A stretch of 64,000 nucleotides of DNA. Origin: Agelaius tricolor. Its lineage: Eukaryota; Chordata; Aves; Passeriformes; Icteridae. This document shows positions 37,280 through 47,613 of the stretch, piece by piece. The first letter of the stretch is position 1. Every line of letters begins with the position of its first letter. The position numbers and the translations under genes were made by a program. Where the stretch lies: assembly GCA_023055355.1 (NCBI GenBank), contig JALJCS010000004.1, positions 18,874,244 through 18,938,243 of the forward strand, in the 5' to 3' direction. The notes beneath the pieces were generated by a model that saw nothing but the letters and a program-made list of their open reading frames with translations, was not told the origin of the DNA and made no database searches.

Positions 37280-37990
37280 CAGTGGATCCAATGGGAAAGC
37301 TTGATTGTTGTAATAATGGTGTTGCCTGGTCAAAGTCATGGTTACAATCTTGATATGTTGGGGGTGGGTGAAGCCTGTGAAACACAAAGTTCTGTGGAAC
37401 TTTGGTTAATATGCATTCAGGCTCAGCTGGATTGCCCAGGCACCTGCCCTGGAGGGGAAATTTTACACTTTCTCAACACTGTGGATCAGTTCTCTGATGA
37501 ACAGACCCAGAAATGAGTCTGGGACACTGTGGGGGTCTTTGATGATTTCTAAACCCTTTTAATACATGACAGCTCTTTCTCATGCTAGTGTAGTTGAGCC
37601 AGTTACACCTTATCAGAGAGATAAAGATCTTCAGGCCTAAGTGTGAGTGTCCTGATACCTCCTGTAGGGCTGGGGATGGAACAGGGGTTGGAGTCTTACA
37701 TCTGGGCCAGTTGTTTAAGGGAGGACTTGGTCAGGATAAAAAGTGTTATATCATCTCACAAGATCCTCTTCTTACCAGCCTTTCATTTGACTCAAATACA
37801 TCTTCTTGGGAAATAAAGACTGGTTTGCCACAGACATCCTCTGGCAGTGGCTGTGCACCCCCTCTGCAGATCATCCCCCTACCCCCTCTTCCCCCAGAAA
37901 AATTCTCCTCTTCCTCTTGATTGTGGGGTTCAAACCCAGCCTCAGCAGAGCACCCTGTCTCACTGTTTGAGTATTTAACACTTCAGACTC
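37280..37990 (+). mobile_element. Probable LTR of an endogenous retrovirus, boundaries unclear
   Basis: A GC-enriched unit with compact LTR signals on the plus strand: TATA-like GGATAAAAAG (37734-37743), then AATAAA (37812-37817) about 75 bp on, then a C-rich stretch (37857-37918) resembling U5. No matching TG...CA ends or target duplication could be fixed, and no gag-like sequence follows. It may instead be a fragment of another retroposon. Open frames of 71 and 108 codons (37301-37516, 37594-37920) are read as chance. Confidence 0.45.
37812..37817 (+). terminator. AATAAA polyadenylation signal
   Basis: AATAAA followed by ACTGGTTTGCC and then a T/G- and C-rich stretch, within the LTR-like unit. 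Use is unproven. Confidence 0.4.
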
Positions 37991-39799
37991 TCACACCAGC
38001 TTCCCTGTAAATTTCAAATCCATCAGTAACAACTGAAATGCAAACACTTCTTTTTTTGCTTTTAACTACAAATGACAAGTCAAAAGGTTTCCAGAAAAGA
38101 ACAACCAAAGAAAGAGCATGTTATGACTTTTTTTCAGCTGAAAGAAACATTATTTTAAAGTTTCTGAATAATACTTTAAGCAACAGTGATATTTTTTCCC
38201 CTCAACAGCCTTTGACAGAACTAATGGGTGAGCATAGACAACAATAAATTTGATTAATGGATCAACAGTCTGCAGCTGGGAACAGGTGGAATTTAAGACA
38301 CAACGGTCATGTCAAACCTTGATACAAAGAGGATTAAGGCTGATTCTATTTTATGACATTTTTCAGATTAGGGCAATTTAAAAGGCTTCTAATGAATGTC
38401 AAGACATTATCATGTACTTAATTTGCCACTTTAAATATATAAACCTCTGTGAGTAATAAAACAGAGATCAGAAATCTGATTTTTTTTTAGCCACTTTGCT
38501 TTGTTTTGTTTCTCCAAGAGAGTGATGAAGTGTGAGAGATGACTGGTTGTATGCTGCCCTTGGCCAAGAATAAAATGCCAGGGATGTGAAAATGGCAGTT
38601 GGCTGTATGGACATCAGTGTTTGTGAAATCTCCCAAGTGAGGCAAATGGAAAAATAAACCCTTCCATTTTGAAAATGTTTTTTCTTATTTTACATGAAGA
38701 GAAAGTATCTTATGCCTGAAAAAAAGCCTGCTTCCTGAACAGAAACCTGTTAATGCTGAAATCTGACAATTATGAGTTTGTAGATTCTTCACAATTTCAT
38801 TAGAAGTTGTTGTAGCTAGAAGTTATAGTAGTGAAGAAATGAGGAAAAATAATGAAATTTTAAAGCAATTTTCTAAAGCATTAAACACAAAAACATATTC
38901 AAAGTTTAACATTCTAGAAAGCAATCTGATCCTGTAGCAAAGGCATATTTTGTGAACTCAAAATCAAATTTGATTTCATACTAAGAAAGAAAATATAAAG
39001 CTTTGATTTATTGGATTTGTTTAGTACTTATATGTGTATTTTCAAGCATATTTTAACCTTTCTTTCCTGGTTATATTTACTTCCATGAAATAGAACACAT
39101 ATTCCTTAGCGAGATCTAAAACAAGGAAGTTTCATGATTCACTTCTTTTTTATATTTGCGAAGGTTTTGTTGGGGTTTTTTCCTCTAACATCTCTAACTC
39201 CACACTAAAGTAGCAAATGAGCTCAAGAGAGGTTTAATAAAATTTGACATACCAATTATTCTTTTTACAGTTCTTCTTCTTAGTCTCTGGCTTTCTTATT
39301 TCATACAGAAGGGAAGAAGTTTGATGAATAATAATATATTGTTATTGTGTATCAAAATGGTGTTTTCATGGAGTTAGAAGTCTACCTCATGACTTCTTGA
39401 CCTGACAGGATTCTACAGTAAGGAAGATCTCTAGAAATCTGATGTCTAAAAAAAACCTCCTTTTTCCTCCTTGATATTAATTTGATTTCTAGGAAATCAT
39501 GTGAAATGAAGAGACTGCATAGTGGCATCACCGTTCTCTGGTCTAATTCTGTTTGCAACTTTGATCATCCTTCTGTGGCTTACTTGTGCTATAATTCATT
39601 TTATATTTTTCACCAATAGACAGACAGTCAGCTGAGAAAAACAGAGGTGATTAAAACAGAAAACCAAATATACTTAAAATATCTGCAACAAAGCTACATC
39701 ATGTGATTCCAGCCTAAAGAGCTGAGGTGATGATTATGGGGATAAGGCTCAAGATTGAATTGCTTCTTAATATCCTATTATGTAGCAGTTACAGGGCAT
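37991..39799. other. AT-rich DNA, no gene recognised
   Basis: No repeat or gene identified. The open frame at 38038-38247 is 69 codons and unrecognised. Confidence 0.6.
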
Positions 39800-40078
39800 A
39801 GAGTACTAGACCAGGAGAATGGCTTCAAATTGAAGGATGGTAGGTTTAGATTGGACATAAGGAAGAAATGCTCCACTGTGAGGGTGCTGAAGGACTGGAA
39901 CAATGTCCCAGGAAATTGTGGAAGCCCAGTCACTGGAAGTATTCAAGGCCAGGTTAGATGGGGCTTTGAGCAACTTAGTCTAGTGGAAGGTGTCCCTCTC
40001 CAAAGCACAGCATTTGGAACTAGAGGATCTTTAAGGTCCCCTCCAACCCAAACCATTCTGTGATTCTGTGATTCTGTA
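39800..40078 (+). mobile_element. CR1 LINE 3' end
   Basis: Sense CR1 landmarks: 'aatggcttcaaattgaagga', 'taggtttagattggacataagg', 'gaaggactggaacaatgtccc', 'ggccaggttagatggggctttgagcaa', 'gtggaaggtgtccc', then 'aacccaaaccattctgtgat'. It ends in tandem TTCTGTGA repeats. The terminus is intact and the 5' side truncated. An overlapping 102-codon frame is not a gene. Confidence 0.95.
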
Positions 40079-42698
40079 GCTAGCATGAGACAGCATTTTT
40101 TTTTCCCTTACTTTGTAATAGCTGTTGAAGGCAAGGGCAAGAGTGGAACAATTAAAGTCATTGTCACACTTGATGAAAATTGATCAAATATTTGTATGGT
40201 CTGAATATTTTAACTAAAATTCAGAAATAAATAACTTCCAAGGATCTTTTCCATGTGCAGTATTTATTTCTCAGGGGAAAAAACAAACTCCCCTTCTAAT
40301 ATATTTAGGTTACATGATCAAAAATCTGTTCAGGGAGAGATTGTAAGCTTAGGACCAGCTCCCAGTTTCTCCTCACTTTAACAAATTTCTAACAAAATGT
40401 AATGTTTGTTCAAGAAGGGAAATGCAAAACTGAGCTATTTGCGTTTTTATGTACTATTTCTCTTCATTAGTTATTCCAAATTTTGCATTATCTGAGTCAA
40501 CAAGACTTGAAATCTTTATCTAAATGAAGTAGAAGTGAACACTGAAGCAACTTTTCAGATCTTTCATCATATAAAACGACAAATTTGTGAATTTTCATGT
40601 ACAAAATACATCAATTAATGTACATGAAATTTACACTTTTTATTACATATTTGAGATATATTTTACAATACCTATGAGTAACTCAGTTTCTGTTACTTTT
40701 CAGAGTCAACACACCTCTTCTAAAAAAAGTTCAATCCATGAAAGATGCTTTTTCTTTTCTTACCAATTATGAAACAAAGAATATTTTTTTACATTAACTT
40801 CCTCATTAATGAGTATAAACTGAGATGCCTGGGAATACAACTGACTTGAATGTTCTTGTACACTGTTAAAAAATCAATTTAAAAAAAAGCTACTCTCAAA
40901 TGGTAGTGTAGAGGTGAAGAAACAGAAAGATACGCTTCAGATTTCAGTTCTGTCATAGATGCAAACGTTAAGCAAATTGTGTACAATTAGAACTAAGAGT
41001 GTTACTTTTAGGCACCATATTATATTATTAATCCAGACAAAATCTTAGAGTTTATGATCTTCCTCTTTTTACACATTTGTATATGTAAACAGGGGCAAGC
41101 TTGATTGTAGTCTGGGACTTCATTCATAAAACATCAGACACTGGTGGATGGAAATGTCTTAGCTCTGCAATTGTTAGAATTGTTGCATATTAAAAAATCA
41201 CTCCTCTATTTTCTTATTTTGTAGTTGCCCAACATGTCTTGTTATTTTATGCAAAATTGGGAACACTTGGATATTCTGAGATAACAGATGCTAGGCTACT
41301 AGAGACTATAGAAAACATTGTTTATGCAAGACTTTTTTTGACACAAGGCATACATATTTTCCAAGATCCTGATAGTATTAAAAATATTATTAATTTTTAA
41401 TAGATGATAGAAAACTTTTGAATTTCTCTAGTAGAAATATAACCTAAAACAACATTAATAAATATTTTAAAATATCAAAATTAGTATTTTTTTCACCTCA
41501 GATAGATACATTATTTGAGAAAATGCTTTCATGTGTCAAAAATGGTTTCATACGCTTCTTTGGGTTAAGCAGTTAATTAGTAGATAATTTTAAATATTTT
41601 TCAGTCACAGCCTTAGACTTATTCTATTTTGAGAGAGTGACTGTGGTCTCCTGGGTAACTCAGCCAAGCCATATTTTTCTAAACTTTGTTTAACCCACTA
41701 CTCTAAATGCATTAGCATCTTGTTTTGGAAGTCTAGGCAAGCATTGATAGAAGTTAAGGCTATAAATTTCTTTAAGACAGTTACTTCTAATACAACACTT
41801 TATGTACCAACACCTTTAAAGCATGCTTCATAAAGTAGAGTTTATATTAAAGAATTACTATTAAATTGTTAAGAAACTTTCTTTGCAAATATTGATTTCA
41901 TTACTTTTTGTGTACGTTTTATGTGCTGACACAGAAAAAATTTGGTTTAATATATTACAAAATAGAAAGTTTATTAATCAGAAATGTGATACTGTGATTT
42001 TTTATTCTTGCTGTAAATTTTATGAAATATAAATTAAGTTTTTATTTTGTATTTTAAAAGATTATGTGGAACAGAACTAGTAGAAAATTTTCTTGTAAAT
42101 TATCTGTTCCTATACAATAAAAGCCATATGTCATGATCTAAAGTGCCACATTTAGCATGTAAAAAGCAGTAGCATGTAGAGTTATACCTTAATAATATGT
42201 GCTTTGTAATATGCAATTTCTGTTGTACAGGGACAGATTGTTTACAAGGTTGCCACCATTAGTATGCATGGGAATCATATCCAGTCCAAAATTGATTGTA
42301 GGAAGGTAAACAGAAATTATGAAAATATCTCAACCTGTGCCCTTATTCTTGTTATCTTTAAAATGTTGTCTTTAAAATGTTTTAGTTTTAATATCAATAA
42401 TATCTAATATCATTATTCATGAAGATTTATGTAGAACACTATAAGGACATTAAATGTCATCCTGCCAAATAATACTTTCAGAAAAAATCGTGGAATAGCT
42501 ATTTAAAGAAAAGGTTAGTTAGGTAAAACTTTTAAAGTTTTTATTGGCTTACTTCCAATAAAATAAATAATAAAAATGAGGTATGATCAAGACGATTTCC
42601 TTTGATGATAAAATAACTGGCTTTGTGGACAAGAAACCACCATTGAACATTACTTGCCTTTACCACATCTTCTAACTCAGTCTCTATTAGCACCCCAG
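40079..42698. other. AT-rich DNA, no gene recognised
   Basis: About 2.6 kb with no named element and no open frame above about 61 codons. Nothing further seen. Confidence 0.6.
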
Positions 42699-42742
42699 TA
42701 ACAAAACATAAGCAGCGAGGTAACGAAACGTAAGCAGTGAGG
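42699..42742 (+). repeat. 22-bp tandem duplication
   Basis: TAACAAAACATAAGCAGCGAGG is followed directly by a copy differing at three positions. All three changes affect CG/CA or CG/TG dinucleotides, suggesting CpG decay after duplication. Confidence 0.85.
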
Positions 42743-42898
42743 TACCAGTGTGTGAACTATAAGAGGCATGAAGAGGAATGAAGAACGGGGCAAACATTGG
42801 GCTGAGAAGGTCCTTATGAATACTTCAAAGTCCAGCTGACAGATGGTTATGAATACATACCTCTCGTACCAATACAGGAACCAATAATTCAAATCCTA

Positions 42899-43962
42899 CA
42901 ATCACAGAATGGCTTGGGTTGGAAGGGACCCTAAAGATCACCTAGTTTCAATCCCCCTGCTATGGGAAGGGACACCATTCATTAAACCAGATTTCCCTTG
43001 CCCCCAAACCTGGACTTGAACACTACCAGGTTTGGGATGTCCACTGCTTCTCTGGCCAACCCATTCTAGTGCTTCAGCACCTCCACAGCAAAAAATTTCT
43101 TCTTCCCATCTAACCTTTACCCATAGTCTTTCAGTTTGAATCTATTCCTCCTCATCCTGTAACTACAGCTCCTGACAAATGGTCCCCCTTCAGATGCTGG
43201 AAAATTATGACACACAACCTTCTCTTCCCTAGCATGAAAAACCCTAATTTTCTCAGCCTGTGTTCATAGGGAAGGTACTTTATTCTCTCTGTGGTCTTCC
43301 CCTGGACTTGTTCCAACAGGGACATGTCTTTGTTAGGCTGGGCACCCCTAACCTGCATGCAGTACTCCCAGGTGGGGGTCTCACAAAAACAGAATAGAGG
43401 GGGAAAATCACCTCCCCTGACCTGCTGGTCACACCTCTTTTGATGCAGCCCAGGACATGGTTGGCTCTCTGGGCTATGAGTGCACATGTTAAGGTTTTTG
43501 TCAGACATCACCCCCAAGTCCTTCTCCAAAGGTCCACTCTAAATCACTTCTCTGCTCTACTTGTATATGTGCCTGGAATTGCCACATCCCAGGTGTGGGA
43601 CTTTGTGCTTCACTTTGTTGAACTTCAGGAGTTTTGCACAAACCCAACTCTGACTCCTATCCTGGTCCCTCTGGATGGCATCCCTTCCCTCCACCATGAC
43701 TGCACCATACAGGATGGTGCTGCTGGCAAACTCATTGAGTGTGCATTCTATCCTGCTCTCTGTCAGTAACAAAGATGGTGAACAGTGTCTGCCCCCACAC
43801 TGACCCCAGCAGGACATTACTCATCACTGGTCTCCACATGGCCAGTGAGCTGCTGACCACAAGTTTCTGCGTGTGGCAATCCAGCTTGTTCTTTATCAGT
43901 TCCCTCAGGACCTGCAGATGAATCTCATTAGGTCCCATGGACTCATTTATGTTCCTTAGACA
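42899..43962 (-). mobile_element. CR1 LINE, reverse transcriptase to 3' end (about 1.06 kb)
   Basis: The plus strand begins ATCACAGAATGGCTTGGG and continues 'ttggaagggaccctaaagat', 'tgctatgggaagggacacc', 'ctcccaggtgggggtctcac', 'tgatgcagcccaggacatgg', 'cctggtccctctggatggca' and 'ggtctccacatggccagtga'. It reaches the coding region at 43557-43938. The 3' terminus is intact. Orientation is opposite to the CR1 copies on either side. Confidence 0.95.
43557..43938 (-). pseudogene. CR1 reverse transcriptase remnant
   Basis: On the minus strand two overlapping frames carry CR1 reverse transcriptase blocks. One reads VLRELIKNKLD and RPVMSNVLLGSVWGQTLF-TIFVTD. The other reads ECTLNEFASSTILYGAV and GRDAIQRDQDR. 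The catalytic FADD box is FASS, and the reading frame changes between the PQGS-like block and this box. The protein would have reverse-transcribed the CR1 RNA; this copy cannot. Confidence 0.9.
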
Positions 43963-44260
43963 GTAGTATTAACACATCCACTATCCTTCAACATTACTGA
44001 TTATTTAGACTGTATTGTTGTCAGCAGAAAGTCTGGCAATTACCATAACACCATGCCAAATCCAATGATCATAACTTCATGTAATGAGTATTATATGGTC
44101 ACAATATATTCCCACAAATTATTGGGATCACATATATTAACTTGAAACACTTACTTTAGATTATGTATTATGTAAATTTCACCCAGCAATGAGAGTTCAT
44201 TTATTGTAAATTAGAGAGTACACCTGATCGATCAACAGATTTAAAAACAGAGAACAAGAC

Positions 44261-44439
44261 AGGAAAAGAGAAGAGAAGAGAAGAGAAGAGAAGAGAAGAG
44301 AAGAGAAGAGAAGAGAAGAGAAGAGAAGAGAAGAGAAGAGAAGAGAAGAGAAGAGAAGAGAAGAGAAGAGAAGAGAAGAGAAGAGAAGAGAAGAGAAGAG
44401 AAGAGAAGAGAAGAGAAAGAAAAAGGGAGAAAGGAAAAG
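44261..44439 (+). repeat. (AAGAG)n pure-purine tract, 179 bp
   Basis: About 30 near-perfect AAGAG/GAGAA pentamers (44265-44416) flanked by irregular purines, with no pyrimidine on the plus strand from 44261 to 44439. Such mirror-symmetric homopurine DNA can form triplex (H-) DNA. Long open frames (SLLFS repeats, minus strand) are artefacts of the repeat. Confidence 0.98.
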
Positions 44440-44454
44440 CAAGCAAAACAGAAA

Positions 44455-44475
44455 GGGGGGGGGGGGGGGGGGGGG
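44455..44475 (+). repeat. G21 homopolymer
   Basis: Twenty-one consecutive G, followed by CGG, just downstream of the AAGAG tract. It is a strong G-quadruplex candidate and an assembly-risk site. The true length may differ. Confidence 0.95.
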
Positions 44476-45123
44476 CGGTGGGATGGGTGAGAGTAAGGAG
44501 GAAGGTCACAGCCAGGGACACAGCCAGAAAGAGAGGCAGGGAGCGACAGAAATAGAAGACAGAAAAAGACAGCAGAGAAAAAAAGGGCTGAAGTGACAAA
44601 ATGTTACTGACTTAAAACCAATTAGCTATGACAACAGATGCAACTTCCAATAATTTAAAATTACATTAATGTTCTATGTTAGCAGTGTTGTAAACAAAGA
44701 TAATGTTAATTGAAGCAGCTTTGCAAAATTTTTATTGTGGTAAAAAGTTGTTCTTCTACTAATCAGTAGTCCTAAGAAAGAGGGAATTGATATCCTCTGA
44801 TTTTCTTTTCTTTTAGAGACACTCATTTCAGCACCATAACCTGTAGCTTCTGTTAAAAGCAGCCATCTGCACATTATAGCCATGGGGACCATCACAGTTA
44901 GGTGAGCAATAAATGTAATAAAGGGGGGGTATATAAGGAAATTGGAGCAGCTTTACAAGTCACTGTATGAGGGATCATTAAAAAGTACTGAAATTCTAGA
45001 TTATCTTTATGATTTTCTTACACGGTTTTATTAAATTCATTAGGTACTTTCTTTTCAGTGAAGTGCTGCTGAAATGCAAAATTTTGTTCATGACATAGTT
45101 TCTATATTAACTGAATGAATATT

Positions 45124-45253
45124 GGAAGGGGGGAGGGGAGGAAGAGGGAGAGGGAGAGGGAGAGGGAGAGGGAGAGGGAGAGGAAGGGGAAGGGGAAGGG
45201 GAAGGGGAAGGGGAAGGGGAAGGGGAAGGGGAAGGGGAAGAGGAAGAGAGGAG
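45124..45253 (+). repeat. (AGAGGG)n / (GGGGAA)n pure-purine tract, 130 bp
   Basis: An irregular GGAAGGGGGG lead-in, then about six AGAGGG units (45143-45182) and about ten GGGGAA units (45184-45240). The plus strand is entirely purine. Regularly spaced G3-G4 runs give strong G-quadruplex potential. Confidence 0.97.
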
Positions 45254-45545
45254 TTTTAGCACCCTGAATTGCTGCTAGTAAAGTCCAAGGTAAAGTAAAA
45301 AGGGCCTTTGCATAACATCCACAGATGTTTAATTCAGCCGTGCAGTGAGATGTTCAGGTCCCAAACACACACATATGGAGGGTCCAGCTTTTTTTTCTCT
45401 CCAGGGGCCTGGGGGCTGATCCTGGTCTCTGGGCAGTACAAAGATAAGGACCAATCAGGGAATAGGGAAGGAGTGGCAGAGGAACATAGGAACAGACTTA
45501 GGAAGCAATGGATGTAATTCAGGGGATGCTCCCCAGGGCCTCCAC
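45254..45545 (-). mobile_element. Possible LTR fragment
   Basis: A more GC-balanced block between two purine tracts. On the minus strand it has an ATTGGTCC (inverted CCAAT-type) motif, 'agaccaggatcagccccc' and, near the end, ATTAAA (complement of 45328-45333), a common variant polyadenylation signal. The layout resembles the R/U5 part of a bird LTR, but no terminal TG/CA pair or duplication was found. It could be unrelated sequence. Confidence 0.3.
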
Positions 45546-45589
45546 AGGAGAGGAAGAGGAAGAGGAAGAGGAAGAGGAAGAGGAAGAGA
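45546..45589 (+). repeat. (GGAAGA)n pure-purine tract, 44 bp
   Basis: Six or so GGAAGA hexamers. It is the third homopurine tract on the same strand within 1.4 kb. Confidence 0.95.
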
Positions 45590-45627
45590 TGAAGGGGAGT
45601 TGAGTTACAGGTCAGTTTGGACAGAGA

Positions 45628-45743
45628 TTTGAACAAACTGGTCTATAGAAAGATTACAGATGTCTCTGTCTGTGGCAGAGGGGTTGTACTAGATGATCTA
45701 TCAAGGCCCCTTCTGACCCAAAACATCCTTGGATTCTGTGATT
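45628..45743 (+). mobile_element. Short CR1 3' end
   Basis: Sense CR1 tail: 'caaactggtctatagaaag', 'tgtggcagaggggttgtact', 'agatgatctatcaaggcccc', 'ttctgacccaaaacatcc', then GGATTCTGTGATT. Severely 5'-truncated. Confidence 0.9.
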
Positions 45744-47221
45744 AAAAGACTTCCTCATTATGGGGAAAGCTGTGAAAATAAGAAAATATGACAGCTACCC
45801 CTTTCTTGAGTAAAAATATTGTAGGATTTCTAGTTCTAGTTTCTATAACATTGGTTATAACTAGTGTTTAAGGCATCCTCAGAATAACTTATCATCATAT
45901 TAGTTTTTCTTTACTGTCTTCAACTACTGAATTTTTCATCATACTGAGGTATGCTGGTCAGGCTCTTTTTAAGCATCAGTGATAACAATCTAGAATCACA
46001 CAGGATGACAGCTGAGAGAGAACTGATCTACCTGTGTTCTGTAATAATGTATTGACATTTGTGAGGTGACTAAAATGTGTGCTGCCGTATCGATTCGCAC
46101 GATTACAGCTTTCAAAATAAACAGAAGAAATGCAAGAAACATTTGAAAGAAAAAGGAAATTTTGAGTTTAAGGGAACTAACATTCTGAGCTCTCTGTATA
46201 GTGTAATTATTTTTAAAGGAGCTAAAGAATGTGGTTTGCTTACTGAAGGAAATGTCACAGGAAATATAGGCTGTAAATTATAAGATTTACTGCATTACTT
46301 AAAAGGCAGATGATGCAAACACAGAATGAATGATACAAAGAAGAACAACTTCAAAGAGGAAAAAAATGTGTTCTTTTAGGCAGCATCAAAACACAGAGCC
46401 TGTAAGGTCACTTGAATCAAAGACTTAAAAACCATCCAACAACCTGCCTGGAAAGTTCAATCAAGTCAAATTTCTCACACGGCAAAAAGACAGAAATCAT
46501 AATGTGTCAAAAATAAATTGTCATGTGGGGTCAAGGGATTAAATAAAGAGGGAAATACCGATGGAGGAATGATCAGCATTGTGCAAAAGTTTGAAAACTT
46601 GCAATTGAATAACTTGCAATTGAATAACTGAATTTCAAGTATACTATTACAGGCAAGGCAAGATTTAGCTAGAAACCAGAGTTTATGAGTAAAGGCAAAA
46701 TTGCCCACTTTTTTCTGCTGATTTTCTTATGGTTTATTTTCTTTTCTGCTGCTTAATATATGGCTTCATCTTATTAAATTTGTGGAATTCATAGGTTCTA
46801 CTTTGGTGGATCTACACCTTATCTCTACCAAACAGATTTATCTAGCTGTTAACATATTTTACAGACCCATACTTCTAAATGTGAGTTTTTCTACATATGC
46901 CTAGATAAATTCATATTTGTTTATCCAGTTAAAGTACAGGAGGATGAAATAGAAAATGCAACGGCAATCAAATGCCATTTGAACAGCCATAAGGAAACAG
47001 CTATCAAGATTGAATTCAGTATTAGAAGGGAGAATGAAGAAAAGGTTCTGGATTCTGTATTTCTCTTTCAGTACTGCATAAAATAAGATTTATTTTAGAA
47101 AACTTAATATAGACACATCATCCTAAACACTATAAACTGCAAAATCCTTCAGTTAAAAAAATTCAGTACTTAATTTAATCAGACTGGATATTTAAAAAAT
47201 AATTTCTACAAGTCAGGATGA
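45744..47221. other. AT-rich DNA, no gene recognised
   Basis: Contains a 15-bp exact tandem duplication, AACTTGCAATTGAAT, at 46596-46625. Open frames of 68 and 77 codons are unrecognised. Confidence 0.6.
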
Positions 47222-47613
47222 TGCCATTCCATTTATTAAAGGCCAAACAGGATGAAGATGGGTTCCCAGAAGCCACAGGCAAACAAAGCACACTTTATGC
47301 TCCATGTATGTATGTATACACAGCTGGCTGCATAGATCACAGACAGATGCACACAGAGCACTCTCAGAAGTGTAGACAGCAACAGTTCCAACCACCCCCT
47401 CCTTCTGACTGAGCTAGATGGGGGCCCATAAGTGACCATATATCCATTTGAGTATGTGTATATTCAAACAGCCTGGTTTGGACCCACAGCCTGCCCAGCA
47501 AGTCCATTTGGATTTTAGTCTCCCCAGTTCCTGGCACTGGCATATATAATCCTCAACTCAACAGATCCACTGCAGCTTCTGGTGCAGACCCCTGTAAAAC
47601 ACACAGACACACA
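47222..47613 (-). mobile_element. LTR-like unit with TATA box and AATAAA
   Basis: On the minus strand a TATA box (ATTATATATG, complement of 47541-47550) is followed about 310 bp later by AATAAA (complement of 47232-47237). Proposed ends TGTGTGTC...GGCA are bounded by GATGA on one side and GCTGA on the other, an imperfect 5-bp match. The upstream U3 would be unusually short (about 60 bp), so the true 5' end may lie further right or the element may be a fragment. Open frames of 60-67 codons are not genes. Confidence 0.4.

Noticed and set aside
44197..44599. Ser/Leu/Phe-repeat frames of 81 and 132 codons (-)
   Set aside because: Direct translation of the AAGAG pentanucleotide repeat. A pentamer repeat read in any frame stays open only because its units lack stops.
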